IMG/VR virus record: IMGVR_UViG_3300034198_013821
Span: 1-59,664 of that record
From: a virus
Direction: 5' to 3' (one strand)
Length of the DNA stretch: 59,664 nt
This document shows, in pieces, positions 7,708-15,432 of the stretch. The first letter of the stretch is position 1. The number at the start of each line of letters is the position of its first letter. The notes under the pieces are model-generated. The model was not told the DNA's origin. It saw only the letters and a list, made by a program, of their open reading frames with translations, and did no database searches. Made by a program: the position numbers and the translations under genes.

Positions 7708-8492
7708 TGATAAATATTTCACAATCATTTTTAAAAGAATACGCAAAATATAAGTCTGGCGATAGTTGCGGACTTCAAGTAAAAGCGAAGTATATTGATG
7801 GTGTAAAATTCCCTTCAAGCGATGCGATGGAATACGGTAATGCGTTTGAATATTTAGCGACTGGTTCTATACCTCGTGATGGTCATATCCCACAAATGGA
7901 AATGGTTTACGTTGGCACTAAAAAAGAAAGTATTTCAACACAATATCAAAGAATAATTGAGAGTGCCTTGTTCTTTAAAAAAATTATCAAAGCATACGAA
8001 ATTGAAATAATTGATATTGGGAAGGTATGCACCGAAGATGGTATGACTGGGATTATGGATATAGTCGCAAAATGGGATGATAGGATTTGCATAATTGACA
8101 CTAAGTATAGCGGTGTAATTGACGACAAGTGGTCAGAGTTTGGTTGGAATATAGATGCTTTACCCGAAAAGCATAATTTAATGATACAAGCGGTACATTA
8201 CAAAATATTATTGGCGAAAGAATTGGATTGTGATGTAGATGATATTGATTTTTACTTTTTTGTTTTTTCAGCAAAAGATGTTCACGATGTTAAACTTATA
8301 AAAGTACATACAGAGGAAAATACTTTCGCTACACACCTATCTACTGTTGAGTGGGTAAAAAATGAACTTAAAAAACCAATACAGAGCGTTTTTAAGGCAA
8401 AACCATTACTTAAACGATGCTTTGAATGTCCTATCTCGGAAACTTGTGTTAGCAAGGTCGAAATACCTCACATAGACGAAATAGTGTATTAA
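7707..8492 (+). CDS. PD-(D/E)XK exonuclease with Fe-S cysteines, RecB/Cas4 type, 261 aa
   Basis: Motifs: GNAFEYL (residues 44-50), the nuclease core GIMDIVAKWDDRICIIDTK (Asp118, Asp131-X-Lys133), and four cysteines placed as in Cas4/AddB-type Fe-S nucleases: Cys21 near the N-terminus and Cys238, Cys241, Cys247 (CFECPISETC) near the C-terminus. In phages with RecT, such enzymes resect DNA 5' ends to produce single strands for annealing. The gene sits one small gene upstream of RecT, which supports a two-component recombination system. Length fits the family. Confidence 0.88.
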   Translation: MINISQSFLKEYAKYKSGDSCGLQVKAKYIDGVKFPSSDAMEYGNAFEYLATGSIPRDGHIPQMEMVYVGTKKESISTQYQRIIESALFFKKIIKAYEIEIIDIGKVCTEDGMTGIMDIVAKWDDRICIIDTKYSGVIDDKWSEFGWNIDALPEKHNLMIQAVHYKILLAKELDCDVDDIDFYFFVFSAKDVHDVKLIKVHTEENTFATHLSTVEWVKNELKKPIQSVFKAKPLLKRCFECPISETCVSKVEIPHIDEIVY

Positions 8493-8493
8493 T

Positions 8494-8715
8494 ATGACTA
8501 GGCAAGAATACCATATTGCTTCTATAGATTTAGAACTATATGAACTTAAAAATTATCGTAAAAATTTAAAGAGGTTTGCTCTTTTTGAAATCCGAAAACA
8601 CAATATGTTTGCTAAAAAATTTTATAGGATTTTAGAGGAGGTTGAAAGGGTTACAATTGAAATTTACGAATTAGAAAATAGAAAATCAGAAATTTTAAAC
8701 TTAAACAATTATTAA
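8494..8715 (+). CDS. Small helical protein between exonuclease and RecT, 73 aa
   Basis: Almost fully helical, basic and coiled-coil-like (EEVERVTIEIYELENRKSEI). Two-base gaps on both sides, so co-transcribed with the recombination genes. May bind one of them; no homology recognised. Confidence 0.6.
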   Translation: MTRQEYHIASIDLELYELKNYRKNLKRFALFEIRKHNMFAKKFYRILEEVERVTIEIYELENRKSEILNLNNY

Positions 8716-8716
8716 T

Positions 8717-9580
8717 ATGACACCAGCGGTAAGCACAAGTAAAGATATAATTTTAAACTTTACAACTACAATTGAGAAATACGAACAAAAAAATTTATTA
8801 GAACTTTTAGAGGGTAGCAGTATGACACCAGCTAAATTTAAGCAAATTGTAATTAGTGAACTCAAAAAATCAGACAAACTTCAAGATGCGTTTATTAAAA
8901 ATCCAGCTTCGCTATTTGCAAGTATTTTGCATTGTGCCGAATTAGGACTTAATCCAAGCCAAATGATAGGCGAGTTTTACTTTATTCCTTTCAAAGACAC
9001 AATAACGCCAATTTTGGGATATAAGGGTTTATTGACCTTGCTTATGCGTTCCGATAAAGTAAAGAAAATATGGTCAGAGGTAGTTTATGATGGCGATGAT
9101 TTTATTTATGAATTAGGTATGCAACCTACTTTAGTTCACGCACCAAACCACGAATCAGCAAGAAAGTCTGCAAATATAAAATTTGTGTACGCTTGTGCAA
9201 AGATAGAAGATGAAGTTGTTTTTAAGGTAATGTCAAAAAATGAAATACAAAATATCATAAATATTTCAAAATTCCCAAATGATTTATACTTTAACGATAA
9301 AAAAGACCCAGAGAATTGGATGGCTAAAAAAACCGTTTTAAAACAATTGGCTAAATTAATGCCGAGAGAAGATGACCGATTGAAAAAAGCGGTTTCTATG
9401 GATGACCAAATTGAAGGTGGAGGTTATTTAATTATGGATGAAAATGACAATGTTAAATTCGTTCAAGGAAATATTATTGGAAAAAAAAGTAGCATATATG
9501 ATAAATTAATGGAAAAAAATGTATCAAATAATTTATTAGTGGAAAATAATGCACTACCTTTGAATACTTTACAGTCATAA
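8717..9580 (+). CDS. recT: RecT-family single-strand annealing protein, 287 aa
   Basis: Typical RecT features in order: MTPAKFKQIVISELKKSDKL (N-terminal part), SLFASILHCAELGLNP (residues about 66-81), FYFIPFKDTITPILGYKGLLTL (the PxxGYKG signature), and KTVLKQLAKLMP near residue 210. RecT proteins coat single-stranded DNA and anneal complementary strands in phage recombination and replication. Works with the exonuclease two genes upstream. The C-terminal 40 residues are low in conserved features. A bidirectional terminator follows. Confidence 0.93.
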   Translation: MTPAVSTSKDIILNFTTTIEKYEQKNLLELLEGSSMTPAKFKQIVISELKKSDKLQDAFIKNPASLFASILHCAELGLNPSQMIGEFYFIPFKDTITPILGYKGLLTLLMRSDKVKKIWSEVVYDGDDFIYELGMQPTLVHAPNHESARKSANIKFVYACAKIEDEVVFKVMSKNEIQNIINISKFPNDLYFNDKKDPENWMAKKTVLKQLAKLMPREDDRLKKAVSMDDQIEGGGYLIMDENDNVKFVQGNIIGKKSSIYDKLMEKNVSNNLLVENNALPLNTLQS

Positions 9581-9624
9581 ACTTCTGCGAGTTCGTGAGT
9601 AATGAATGAACATTGATACAAATT

Positions 9625-9655
9625 AAAAAGCGACTAAATATTAGTCGCTTTTTTT
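9625..9655. terminator. Bidirectional terminator between convergent arms
   Basis: Ten-base perfect stem AAGCGACTAA/TTAGTCGCTT with a 3-base loop, A-run on the left and T-run on the right. It ends the rightward arm (RecT) and overlaps the stop of the leftward gene at 9654, so it serves both strands. Confidence 0.88.
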
Positions 9656-9998
9656 ATGCTATTGTAATTTTGTAGTAAGCATAAATGCTTGACGAAACAT
9701 AAACAACGTTACCTACGTAAGAAAACAACCCTACATTGAAGGTGTTCAAAGCATCTACAACGCCTTGAATGTTATTTGTCAATAAATTAGTAGTCGGTAA
9801 ATAAATTAGAGTAGTTGCGAGAACTTCATATTGTAATTCAACAGTCGTTACCCCTAAAAAATCCTCTGCGCTTAAATTGTATTCGTATATGGTATTTGAA
9901 ACATTTGCAAATTGATAAGGCGTTGTTATTCCCAAGATATTAATTTCTTGTGGCAACGAAGTGTTGTTTTTTATTTTTAAATTTATGCTATCTTTCAT
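9654..9998 (-). CDS. Hypothetical beta-rich virion protein candidate, 114 aa
   Basis: I start it at 9998 (MKDSINLKI) because the longer frame would run deep into the upstream gene. Almost all beta (INLKIKNNTSLPQEINILG, TVELQYEVLATTLIYLP, YVSSSIYAYYKITIA), Thr/Asn-rich, without a membrane segment. Last gene of the unit that holds the capsid paralogue, so a minor capsid or spike-base role is possible. I could not align it convincingly with the major capsid candidate. Confidence 0.65.
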   Translation of the reverse strand: MKDSINLKIKNNTSLPQEINILGITTPYQFANVSNTIYEYNLSAEDFLGVTTVELQYEVLATTLIYLPTTNLLTNNIQGVVDALNTFNVGLFSYVGNVVYVSSSIYAYYKITIA

Positions 9999-10003
9999 AG
10001 CGT

Positions 10004-10468
10004 TTATATTTTTTTGTTTCTTATTAAGTAATACACTAAACCAGCTAATATAGCTACGCTTGTCCATTTAAAAACTTGTGAACTTACATACTTATTCCCT
10101 TTAGCAAAATTAACAAAATGCTCACAGTTAAAATTTATAAAATCATACTTGTAGTTTTTCAAATTACTGTACAAATCTTTTAAATCAGATGTGTTCAAAT
10201 TTGTTTTTTCTACTGAAACAATATCCCTTCCTTTAATCCATTTATTCAAAGGTTCTCTTACTACACTACCGCCTTTTGAATTGATTTTGTCGGGTTGATT
10301 GTGAATAATGAAAACATCATTACCTTTTTTTTCAATTATTCCATAATGATAAATTATAGGCAAAATTTCTGCCTTTACTTTTATCAAATCTCCACTTTCT
10401 AATTTTGATACGATATGATTTCTATTTTGTATTTTTATAGTGTTCAATTGAGTTTCTTTAGATTTCAT
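10004..10468 (-). CDS. LRAT/PLAAT-like thiol acyltransferase or phospholipase with C-terminal anchor, 154 aa
   Basis: The family signature is clear: GDLIKV (residues 26-31), His41 in YHYGIIE, His56 in FIIHNQP, and Cys115 in FNCEHFVNFAKG, the NCEHF box of the LRAT/HRASLS (PLAAT) group of permuted papain-like enzymes. A membrane helix follows at 136-150 with tail RNKKI. Animal PLAATs have the same order (catalytic domain, NCEHF, C-terminal anchor) and act as phospholipase A1/A2 and acyltransferase on phospholipids. Here it would act at a membrane, possibly that of the virion or the host inner membrane during entry or assembly. Overlaps the capsid paralogue gene by 11 bases. A peptidase role is the main alternative, since NlpC/P60 enzymes share the fold. 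Confidence 0.82.
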   Translation of the reverse strand: MKSKETQLNTIKIQNRNHIVSKLESGDLIKVKAEILPIIYHYGIIEKKGNDVFIIHNQPDKINSKGGSVVREPLNKWIKGRDIVSVEKTNLNTSDLKDLYSNLKNYKYDFINFNCEHFVNFAKGNKYVSSQVFKWTSVAILAGLVYYLIRNKKI

Positions 10469-10901
10469 TCAAAAAATCAGTAAAAAAAGAATCGTCTAAA
10501 AAATCATTTTTAGGAAGTGCATCGCTATTTTTTAACTCATCAACATATAAATTCAAAAATATTTCCTCGTTTGGAAGTATTTTAGTTGACATACTTACAC
10601 GACCATTAAGGACTACATTTTCTTTAGTTAACTCAAATATTGCCGAGTTTTGATATTGATAAGGACTTACTGGCGTGACTTGACTAAATGCTTTTAAAGT
10701 TCCATTTGAATCATATTGTAAAAACTTTAAAGTTTCTAATAATTGAGATGAACTATTGGTTTTTATGTATAAAGAATCAATTCCATACACGTAACTACCC
10801 ATTGAGTTAATTATTTGCTCATAGGTAGTTCTTGTAGTACTCACTACTTCTACAACATTATTTACATAAGTAGTAGTTATCGGTATATAGATTCCAGCCA
10901 T
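10458..10901 (-). CDS. Paralogue of the candidate major capsid protein, 147 aa
   Basis: Residues 26-120 align without gaps to residues 104-198 of the protein at 29933-30628. Shared positions include Y...Y...YI, QxLETL, DxNGxL and PYQ; in the best 57 columns I count 17 identities, with many conservative changes. This is real homology, so two related beta-barrel proteins are encoded 19 kb apart. It lacks the N-terminal 90 residues of the larger one and has its own acidic tail (LPKNDFLDDSFFTDFL). Likely a minor capsid, vertex (penton) or second major capsid protein. Confidence 0.75.
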   Translation of the reverse strand: MAGIYIPITTTYVNNVVEVVSTTRTTYEQIINSMGSYVYGIDSLYIKTNSSSQLLETLKFLQYDSNGTLKAFSQVTPVSPYQYQNSAIFELTKENVVLNGRVSMSTKILPNEEIFLNLYVDELKNSDALPKNDFLDDSFFTDFLNEI

Positions 10902-10909
10902 ATTTTATT

Positions 10910-11251
10910 TTATTTTTCTTCTGCCAATACTTTACCTTCGCTTGACATCGCTCTTAATTTACCAGTTGTTTTGCTTCGGGTAATTTTAACTTTATAATCT
11001 TTTAAAATCATAGCGTTTAACTTGTCCAGCTCTCTTTTTGGCTCTTTATTGTCAATTGCATCACGCATAGCTTGTAAGCCTATTACCGCATCATCCTTAA
11101 CTTTTTTATTTTCTTCTGTTGCCAATTTAGGCGCTTCATACTTATTTGTTGAAGAAGTGCTTTCGCCACCTTTGCTTTTTGGTTTGAAAAACCAAACTAA
11201 ACCTAATGCTACCGCTACGGTAGTTAACAAAATTTTTGTTTCTTTGTCCAT
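10910..11251 (-). CDS. N-terminally anchored membrane protein, 113 aa
   Basis: Membrane segment at residues 7-22 (ILLTTVAVALGLVWFF), then KPKSKGGES linker, a helical part and a basic C-terminal part (YKVKITRSKTTGKLRAM). The helix plus short beta end resembles the 23633/25447/25850 family, which has a GYxV...LIK end, but this match is weaker. Probably a virion membrane protein. Confidence 0.7.
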   Translation of the reverse strand: MDKETKILLTTVAVALGLVWFFKPKSKGGESTSSTNKYEAPKLATEENKKVKDDAVIGLQAMRDAIDNKEPKRELDKLNAMILKDYKVKITRSKTTGKLRAMSSEGKVLAEEK

Positions 11252-11252
11252 C

Positions 11253-11612
11253 TTATTTTTTTCCTAATTTTAATATTACTATTGCTAAAACAACAATTCC
11301 AACGCCTAAAACGATGTAAGAAGTGTATCTTTTACTTTGTATTTTATTAAGCATTTCATTATTATTTTGAACTGCTAAATATTGATAAATTATTTGTTGC
11401 TTTGCTATTTCCCCTTGAACGTTTTGTAAATGTTCTTCTAACCACTTTTGTTGGTCTAGTGAAAGCAAACCAATCTTTTGTTCCATTTCCCTTTGCTTTT
11501 TGGCATCTGCTTTTGCAAAAGCACCTCCAATAATTGCAGTTACCGCACTACTTACTACTGCTCCTCCAATTGCACTGCCAAGACCACCACCGCTACTTTT
11601 TTCTGCTTCCAT
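11253..11612 (-). CDS. Two-segment membrane protein with central helix, 119 aa
   Basis: A Gly/Ala-rich amphipathic N-terminal segment (residues 9-31, GGLGSAIGGAVVSSAVTAIIGG), a polar Gln/Lys-rich coil (33-93) and a strong membrane helix (94-114) ending LKLGKK. The design matches the genes at 11616 and 28491 and recalls small virion membrane proteins of lipid-containing phages. Function inferred only from architecture. Confidence 0.7.
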   Translation of the reverse strand: MEAEKSSGGGLGSAIGGAVVSSAVTAIIGGAFAKADAKKQREMEQKIGLLSLDQQKWLEEHLQNVQGEIAKQQIIYQYLAVQNNNEMLNKIQSKRYTSYIVLGVGIVVLAIVILKLGKK

Positions 11613-11615
11613 AAT

Positions 11616-12155
11616 TTATTTTTTAGAAATTAAATAAACTCCAAACAATATGCCAAGTCCTACGCCAAGTCCAGTAACATACAACCAAGTGTCTTTTAAT
11701 CTTGCCGTACTTTCAGTTTGCAATGTTTTTCGGTATTCTAACATAGAATTTGCTAAAATACCACTTCTTGCGTTTTCAGTTTGACTTCTTAATTGTTCCG
11801 ATGCAAGTTTTTCATTTGCGGACAAATTAGCCAAAGTCATATTGTATTGTGCAGTTCTATTCCTTTGTGCGGTTTCTTGCGCCATTACACCGCCAATAAC
11901 ACTTGTAACTACTGACAATATACCACTAACCATATTTAGCTCCCCTTCGTTCGCTATAGCCATATCAAAATCATTAGCGAAGTCTTTATTCAAATCTATA
12001 ATTATAGCTTTAAATGTAAGTTCATTTATTTTTGATATGGTTGCGGTATCAATAGAAATATCGTAGCCATACTTTTCTAAAAGTTTGACTACGATTTCTG
12101 GTTTTTCGTATATAAAATCAGCTATTTTCTGTTCTGCTGGATTTAACTTTTCCAT
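11616..12155 (-). CDS. Membrane protein with coiled middle region, 179 aa
   Basis: Soluble helical N-terminus (residues 1-70), hydrophobic Gly/Val/Ser segment (75-95), Gln/Asn/Glu-rich helix (95-150, RSQTENARSGIL) and C-terminal membrane helix (155-176) ending ISKK. First gene of the 12155-to-9654 unit, behind a candidate promoter. Possibly a virion pore or DNA-delivery component, by analogy only. Confidence 0.7.
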   Translation of the reverse strand: MEKLNPAEQKIADFIYEKPEIVVKLLEKYGYDISIDTATISKINELTFKAIIIDLNKDFANDFDMAIANEGELNMVSGILSVVTSVIGGVMAQETAQRNRTAQYNMTLANLSANEKLASEQLRSQTENARSGILANSMLEYRKTLQTESTARLKDTWLYVTGLGVGLGILFGVYLISKK

Positions 12156-12185
12156 TAATTTGAAATTAATTAATTAATTTATCCA

Positions 12186-12212
12186 CAAATCTACAAAAAA
12201 AAATATTAGCAA
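12186..12212 (-). promoter_or_regulatory. Candidate promoter for the capsid-paralogue unit
   Basis: On the minus strand TAGATTTG (12186-12193) matches TAnnTTTG. A TTG lies 16 bases upstream (12210-12212), shorter than the usual 19-21. A CAAGGCATT on the plus strand (12223-12231) recalls the AACAAGGC seen at the -33 box of two other promoters here. Confidence 0.5.
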
Positions 12213-12214
12213 TA

Positions 12215-13090
12215 TTATTTCAAGGCATTAATAATTGATTGAGTATCAAATACCTCACTTAAGTTATTATACGGTAATGTGGAAATATCCTCATAAAGTG
12301 AATGTTTAGTATAAGTATTGCTTTCAACATTCACTTCTTTTGTTGGTTCTTTTGCAGTAATGTTATTGTGCAATTCATAACCGAAAACTTTAGGATTTGT
12401 TCCAATCCAACCTACAACACTTGGTAAATTCAATGCAGTAGCAACGTGCATAGAACTACTATCAATCAATAGTCTTTTAGATGCCAAAGTAAGCATTATC
12501 GCTATGCTTCTCCAATTGTCTAAAGCACCAATTGTATTTTCGTAAATTAATTGGTCATCTCTTTTTATATGCAATATTGCATAATCATTTTTAAATTGGC
12601 TCACTACCTCATTTACCAAAGTCGAAGGCAAATCTCTTGTCCAACTATATTTTAAAGGTTGTCCTATTCCACCACCGTTTGGCTGGATAGCCATAATAGG
12701 TTTGTCTAATTTGTAGAACGGTGCAAAGTATTCTTTTTCTGCTTTTGACAAAAATATTTCTGGCAATTCTCCATTATAATTTAGTCCATACATATCACAC
12801 CAAATTTTTAATAAGTGATTGCTTTCTGTTATAAAATCACTCGTTAAATAAGGGTCTGAAATGAAAACTTTTGCATCTTTGTTTTGAATATAGTTTTTAT
12901 AAAAACCAACCGCTTGTGAATGATTAAGTATTTTATTTACGTTTGGATTACCAATAAAAACATCGGGATAACCAGTCAAAACAATTATGTTTGCTTTTTT
13001 GTACTCTTTTTTTATAACTTTAAGAACCGCAGTAGCCATTATTGACTTACCCAATCCACCCTCCACCGAAAATACTATATTTTGTATCAT
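12215..13090 (-). CDS. Glycosyltransferase family 9 (heptosyltransferase-like), 291 aa
   Basis: N-terminal NIVFSVEGGLGKSIMATAVL with a GG-loop, and the GT9 C-terminal signature LLIDSSSMHVATALNLPSVV (Asp/His sugar-nucleotide site) followed by GWIGTNPKVFGY. GT9 enzymes add heptose or similar sugars to lipopolysaccharide or glycans in the cytosol. Shorter than ADP-heptose transferases (about 320-350). Downstream of the sulfation genes, so the two may build or modify one surface glycan or virion glycan. Confidence 0.8.
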   Translation of the reverse strand: MIQNIVFSVEGGLGKSIMATAVLKVIKKEYKKANIIVLTGYPDVFIGNPNVNKILNHSQAVGFYKNYIQNKDAKVFISDPYLTSDFITESNHLLKIWCDMYGLNYNGELPEIFLSKAEKEYFAPFYKLDKPIMAIQPNGGGIGQPLKYSWTRDLPSTLVNEVVSQFKNDYAILHIKRDDQLIYENTIGALDNWRSIAIMLTLASKRLLIDSSSMHVATALNLPSVVGWIGTNPKVFGYELHNNITAKEPTKEVNVESNTYTKHSLYEDISTLPYNNLSEVFDTQSIINALK

Positions 13091-13093
13091 TTT

Positions 13094-13315
13094 TTACTCT
13101 TTGTTTTTGTTGTTTTTAAGTCCGTATTCTGAAAAAGTGTACCACATCCTTTCGTGAAAAAAATAGATTATTGGTTTAACACAAATTTCAGTCAATCCTA
13201 TACTACCAGCAACCCAAAAATTACCAGTAAAAAAATAAGAAATTAAGCACGTTTGAAACGTGCCTAACGCTCTATAACTAACCGCTTTCGCTAAATGTCT
13301 TTTATAATTTACCAT
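13094..13315 (-). CDS. DUF2061-type small membrane protein, 73 aa
   Basis: KRHLAKAVSYRALGTF, two membrane segments (about 17-33 and 36-53) and the KPIIYFFHERMWY ending are characteristic of DUF2061 (from memory). Such proteins are often found near sulfate activation or glycan genes, as here. Exact role unknown. Overlaps the nucleotidyltransferase gene by 14 bases. Confidence 0.82.
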   Translation of the reverse strand: MVNYKRHLAKAVSYRALGTFQTCLISYFFTGNFWVAGSIGLTEICVKPIIYFFHERMWYTFSEYGLKNNKNKE

Positions 13316-13706
13316 CTGCTCTCATTTGTTCTCTTATTTTAGTGGCTGAAACATCGCCTATTGCAGTAGGTGGAACATACTCAACAATATCATATCCAAC
13401 ATATCTACCAAAATTTACCGAATCAATATCGGGTATAATCATTACTTTCATAATTCCAGAGTTTATCAATAAGGCATAAGTATCTTCAATGTTTTTCTTA
13501 ACATCTTTTGGCGTAAAAGGATTTTTTTCATTTACCTCTCCATCTCTAATACAAATCAATAAATTTTTACCCTCATCAAGCGCTTGTTGAAACAATGCCT
13601 TATGACTTTCGTGTAGAGGTTGCCAACGACCAATAAACATTGCGTATTGTGTTGGTTTTGCTTCTAAAGACGATTTAACGTGTGTAATTTTTTCCCAATT
13701 TTCCAT
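13302..13706 (-). CDS. Cytidylyl/adenylyltransferase-like protein, 134 aa
   Basis: GRWQPLHESHKALF (residues 26-39) is the (H/T)xGH-type nucleotide-binding start of the nucleotidyltransferase superfamily (here HESH), and DVSATKIREQM near residue 119 is the ISSTxIR-type motif. It transfers a nucleotide to a phosphate-bearing or sulfate substrate. Next to APS kinase and sulfotransferase, it might make an activated precursor, but it is much smaller than ATP sulfurylase and lacks motifs I would require for that call. NMN adenylyltransferase-like activity is the alternative. Confidence 0.75.
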   Translation of the reverse strand: MENWEKITHVKSSLEAKPTQYAMFIGRWQPLHESHKALFQQALDEGKNLLICIRDGEVNEKNPFTPKDVKKNIEDTYALLINSGIMKVMIIPDIDSVNFGRYVGYDIVEYVPPTAIGDVSATKIREQMRADGKL

Positions 13707-13708
13707 AA

Positions 13709-14026
13709 TTAACTAATGTATGCAATGTTGTTTTTAAATGTTATTTTTTCTGCTAAACAAGATACGTGGTGTTTAATACCAATATCTTTAATATCAACAC
13801 TTTCTGTTTTTGTTGGTATAAATATTGATATTTCACTAACTAAAAATTCATTTCTATTTAAAAGCAATCTCCATTTTTTAGTTCCATCGCTATCCGTGTT
13901 ATTGTAACGTATAGCAACGTGAGTTTTTTCATTTTCTTTTTTTATTAGAACTTCTCTGCCTTCTGAAATATATTCTTGTATTTTTTCGGCAACAACTTCT
14001 TTTGCAACTTTTTTTTCTTTATCCAT
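13709..14026 (-). CDS. Unknown protein inside the sulfation module, 105 aa
   Basis: Lys/Glu-rich helical N-terminus (residues 1-35) and a beta-rich rest (THVAIRYNNTDSDGTKKW, SEISIFIPTKTESV). Soluble. Overlaps the APS kinase by 8 bases, so co-expressed. No recognised family. Confidence 0.65.
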   Translation of the reverse strand: MDKEKKVAKEVVAEKIQEYISEGREVLIKKENEKTHVAIRYNNTDSDGTKKWRLLLNRNEFLVSEISIFIPTKTESVDIKDIGIKHHVSCLAEKITFKNNIAYIS

Positions 14027-14489
14027 TTTTTTCCAATTTATATTGTTTAATTTTATCTAAAAGTTCATTGGTAGAGGTAAGTTCGTCTATATTAGTAGTG
14101 TCAATATCGATGTAATCTAAAAATGGTAATTCGTAATTTTCAACGTGGAAGTTTTCTCTACCACGAATATCAGTTGTGTGAATATAAACCTCAATTACAT
14201 CGGCAGTTAGTTTAAGTTCTTCCCTTAAATCTTTAAATGGAGAAACTACTGCTATAATTACATCATGCAAAAAGTCGGTATCAATGTATTTAGCAATAGC
14301 ATACGCTTTGCCAATATTATCTCTCCTACCTTTTTCGCTATAATCTTTATTGTTTAAAATTTTTCTTAAATCATCCCCATCGATAATAAAAACCTTTCTT
14401 TGTGGGTTTGATATTTCTAATGCGGTACGTAAATGTTTGGCTAATGTAGTTTTGCCAGAGTGCGGTTGCCCAATTAAATTGTAAATCAT
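14019..14489 (-). CDS. cysC: Adenylylsulfate (APS) kinase, 156 aa
   Basis: P-loop GQPHSGKT (residues 7-14), IDGDDLRKIL (36-45) and YSEKGRRDNIGKAYAIAKYI (54-73), then VVSPFKDLRE; these are the CysC signatures (DGDxLR, FSxxGRxxNI, SPxxxxR). It phosphorylates APS to PAPS, the sulfate donor for sulfotransferases, in the cytosol. A little shorter than cellular CysC (about 200). The sulfotransferase directly upstream would use the product. Confidence 0.88.
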   Translation of the reverse strand: MIYNLIGQPHSGKTTLAKHLRTALEISNPQRKVFIIDGDDLRKILNNKDYSEKGRRDNIGKAYAIAKYIDTDFLHDVIIAVVSPFKDLREELKLTADVIEVYIHTTDIRGRENFHVENYELPFLDYIDIDTTNIDELTSTNELLDKIKQYKLEKNG

Positions 14490-14531
14490 TTTTGTTGTTA
14501 TTAAGTTTCTTATTCAAATGTAGTAAAAATT

Positions 14532-15350
14532 CTATACGTAGCCAAAATAATTATAAAACCACTTGTAAGTGTTTTTTATATTGTTTGATAATTCAAACCC
14601 CAAAACTTCATTGTAATCGTCTGGTTTTCTTTCAAATTTAGTTCTTAAAGTATGGTCGCCATAAATTCCGTGAATAAGGTCGTTTTCTTGCGTGTATTGA
14701 GTTATATTCTCAAAATCGTGTGATTCATAATAAGGAAGTTCAAAATACTCGTATAAACGCTTCATTTCGTTTTCTGGATTACACATTAAATCTTCATAAC
14801 GAATAAAAAGCATTTTTTTATCTATACCTTGTTGAATACAATCTTTTAATCTATCCATTGACACGCCAACTGGAACACCATCTGCCCAAATATTAATTCT
14901 TTTGTCTAGGGTCGTGCCAACTAATTGTGGTGCATTTTGAATATGACTTTCTCGGTGTGGATTTTTACGAAAGTTTTTTTCCATTGATGAATAAACTGAG
15001 CGTACATCTCTAACCATACAAACGATTTTTGGATTTTCATTTAGCATATTCAAAAGATTGTAATGAATACCCCAATCTCGACTTTTATCTACAATAAATT
15101 GTTTTGGCGTAAGATTATTAAAAAAACCTTGAACACCAGCTCTACAAAAACCTAAAAAGGCATTTTCCATCGCTTGTTTATCTTGCGACAAAATTGATTG
15201 CGAATGAGCATAAGTGTTTTTTGAACTTAATATTAAATCGCTTAAACCAGAGGTAGGGGTGCAATAAAAAGTGGGATTTTGAGCAATTAAATTTTGAAGC
15301 AAAGTACTACCACTTCTAGGAAGTGAAGAATTAAAAAAAATCTTTTTCAT
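14532..15350 (-). CDS. PAPS-dependent sulfotransferase, 272 aa
   Basis: 5'-PSB loop SSLPRSGSTLLQ (residues 8-19) and the 3'-phosphate-binding segment CMVRDVRSVYSSM (about 109-121); the rest (FIRYEDLMCNPENEMKRLYEY) is the typical RYEDL...P block of bacterial sulfotransferases. Transfers sulfate from PAPS to a hydroxyl, here probably a glycan. First gene of the module, directly upstream of APS kinase. It starts next to a terminator; I see no TAnnTTTG box just upstream. Confidence 0.88.
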   Translation of the reverse strand: MKKIFFNSSLPRSGSTLLQNLIAQNPTFYCTPTSGLSDLILSSKNTYAHSQSILSQDKQAMENAFLGFCRAGVQGFFNNLTPKQFIVDKSRDWGIHYNLLNMLNENPKIVCMVRDVRSVYSSMEKNFRKNPHRESHIQNAPQLVGTTLDKRINIWADGVPVGVSMDRLKDCIQQGIDKKMLFIRYEDLMCNPENEMKRLYEYFELPYYESHDFENITQYTQENDLIHGIYGDHTLRTKFERKPDDYNEVLGFELSNNIKNTYKWFYNYFGYV

Positions 15351-15383
15351 AATAGTTGTTATTTATGTTTCTTGTTTTGATTG

Positions 15384-15419
15384 TAAAAAAAAGAGTTACC
15401 GAGTTTTACTCGATAACTC
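15384..15419 (-). terminator. Rho-independent terminator (leftward)
   Basis: GAGTTACCGAGT/ACTCGATAACTC forms an 11-bp stem with one mismatch; on the minus strand it is followed by eight T (15385-15392). It ends the single-gene unit at 15433-15759. Confidence 0.82.
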
Positions 15420-15432
15420 CTATTATTTTTTT

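Noticed and set aside
9654-9998. Third member of the capsid family
   Set aside because: Beta-rich and of suitable context, but I could not find a convincing alignment with either capsid-type protein.
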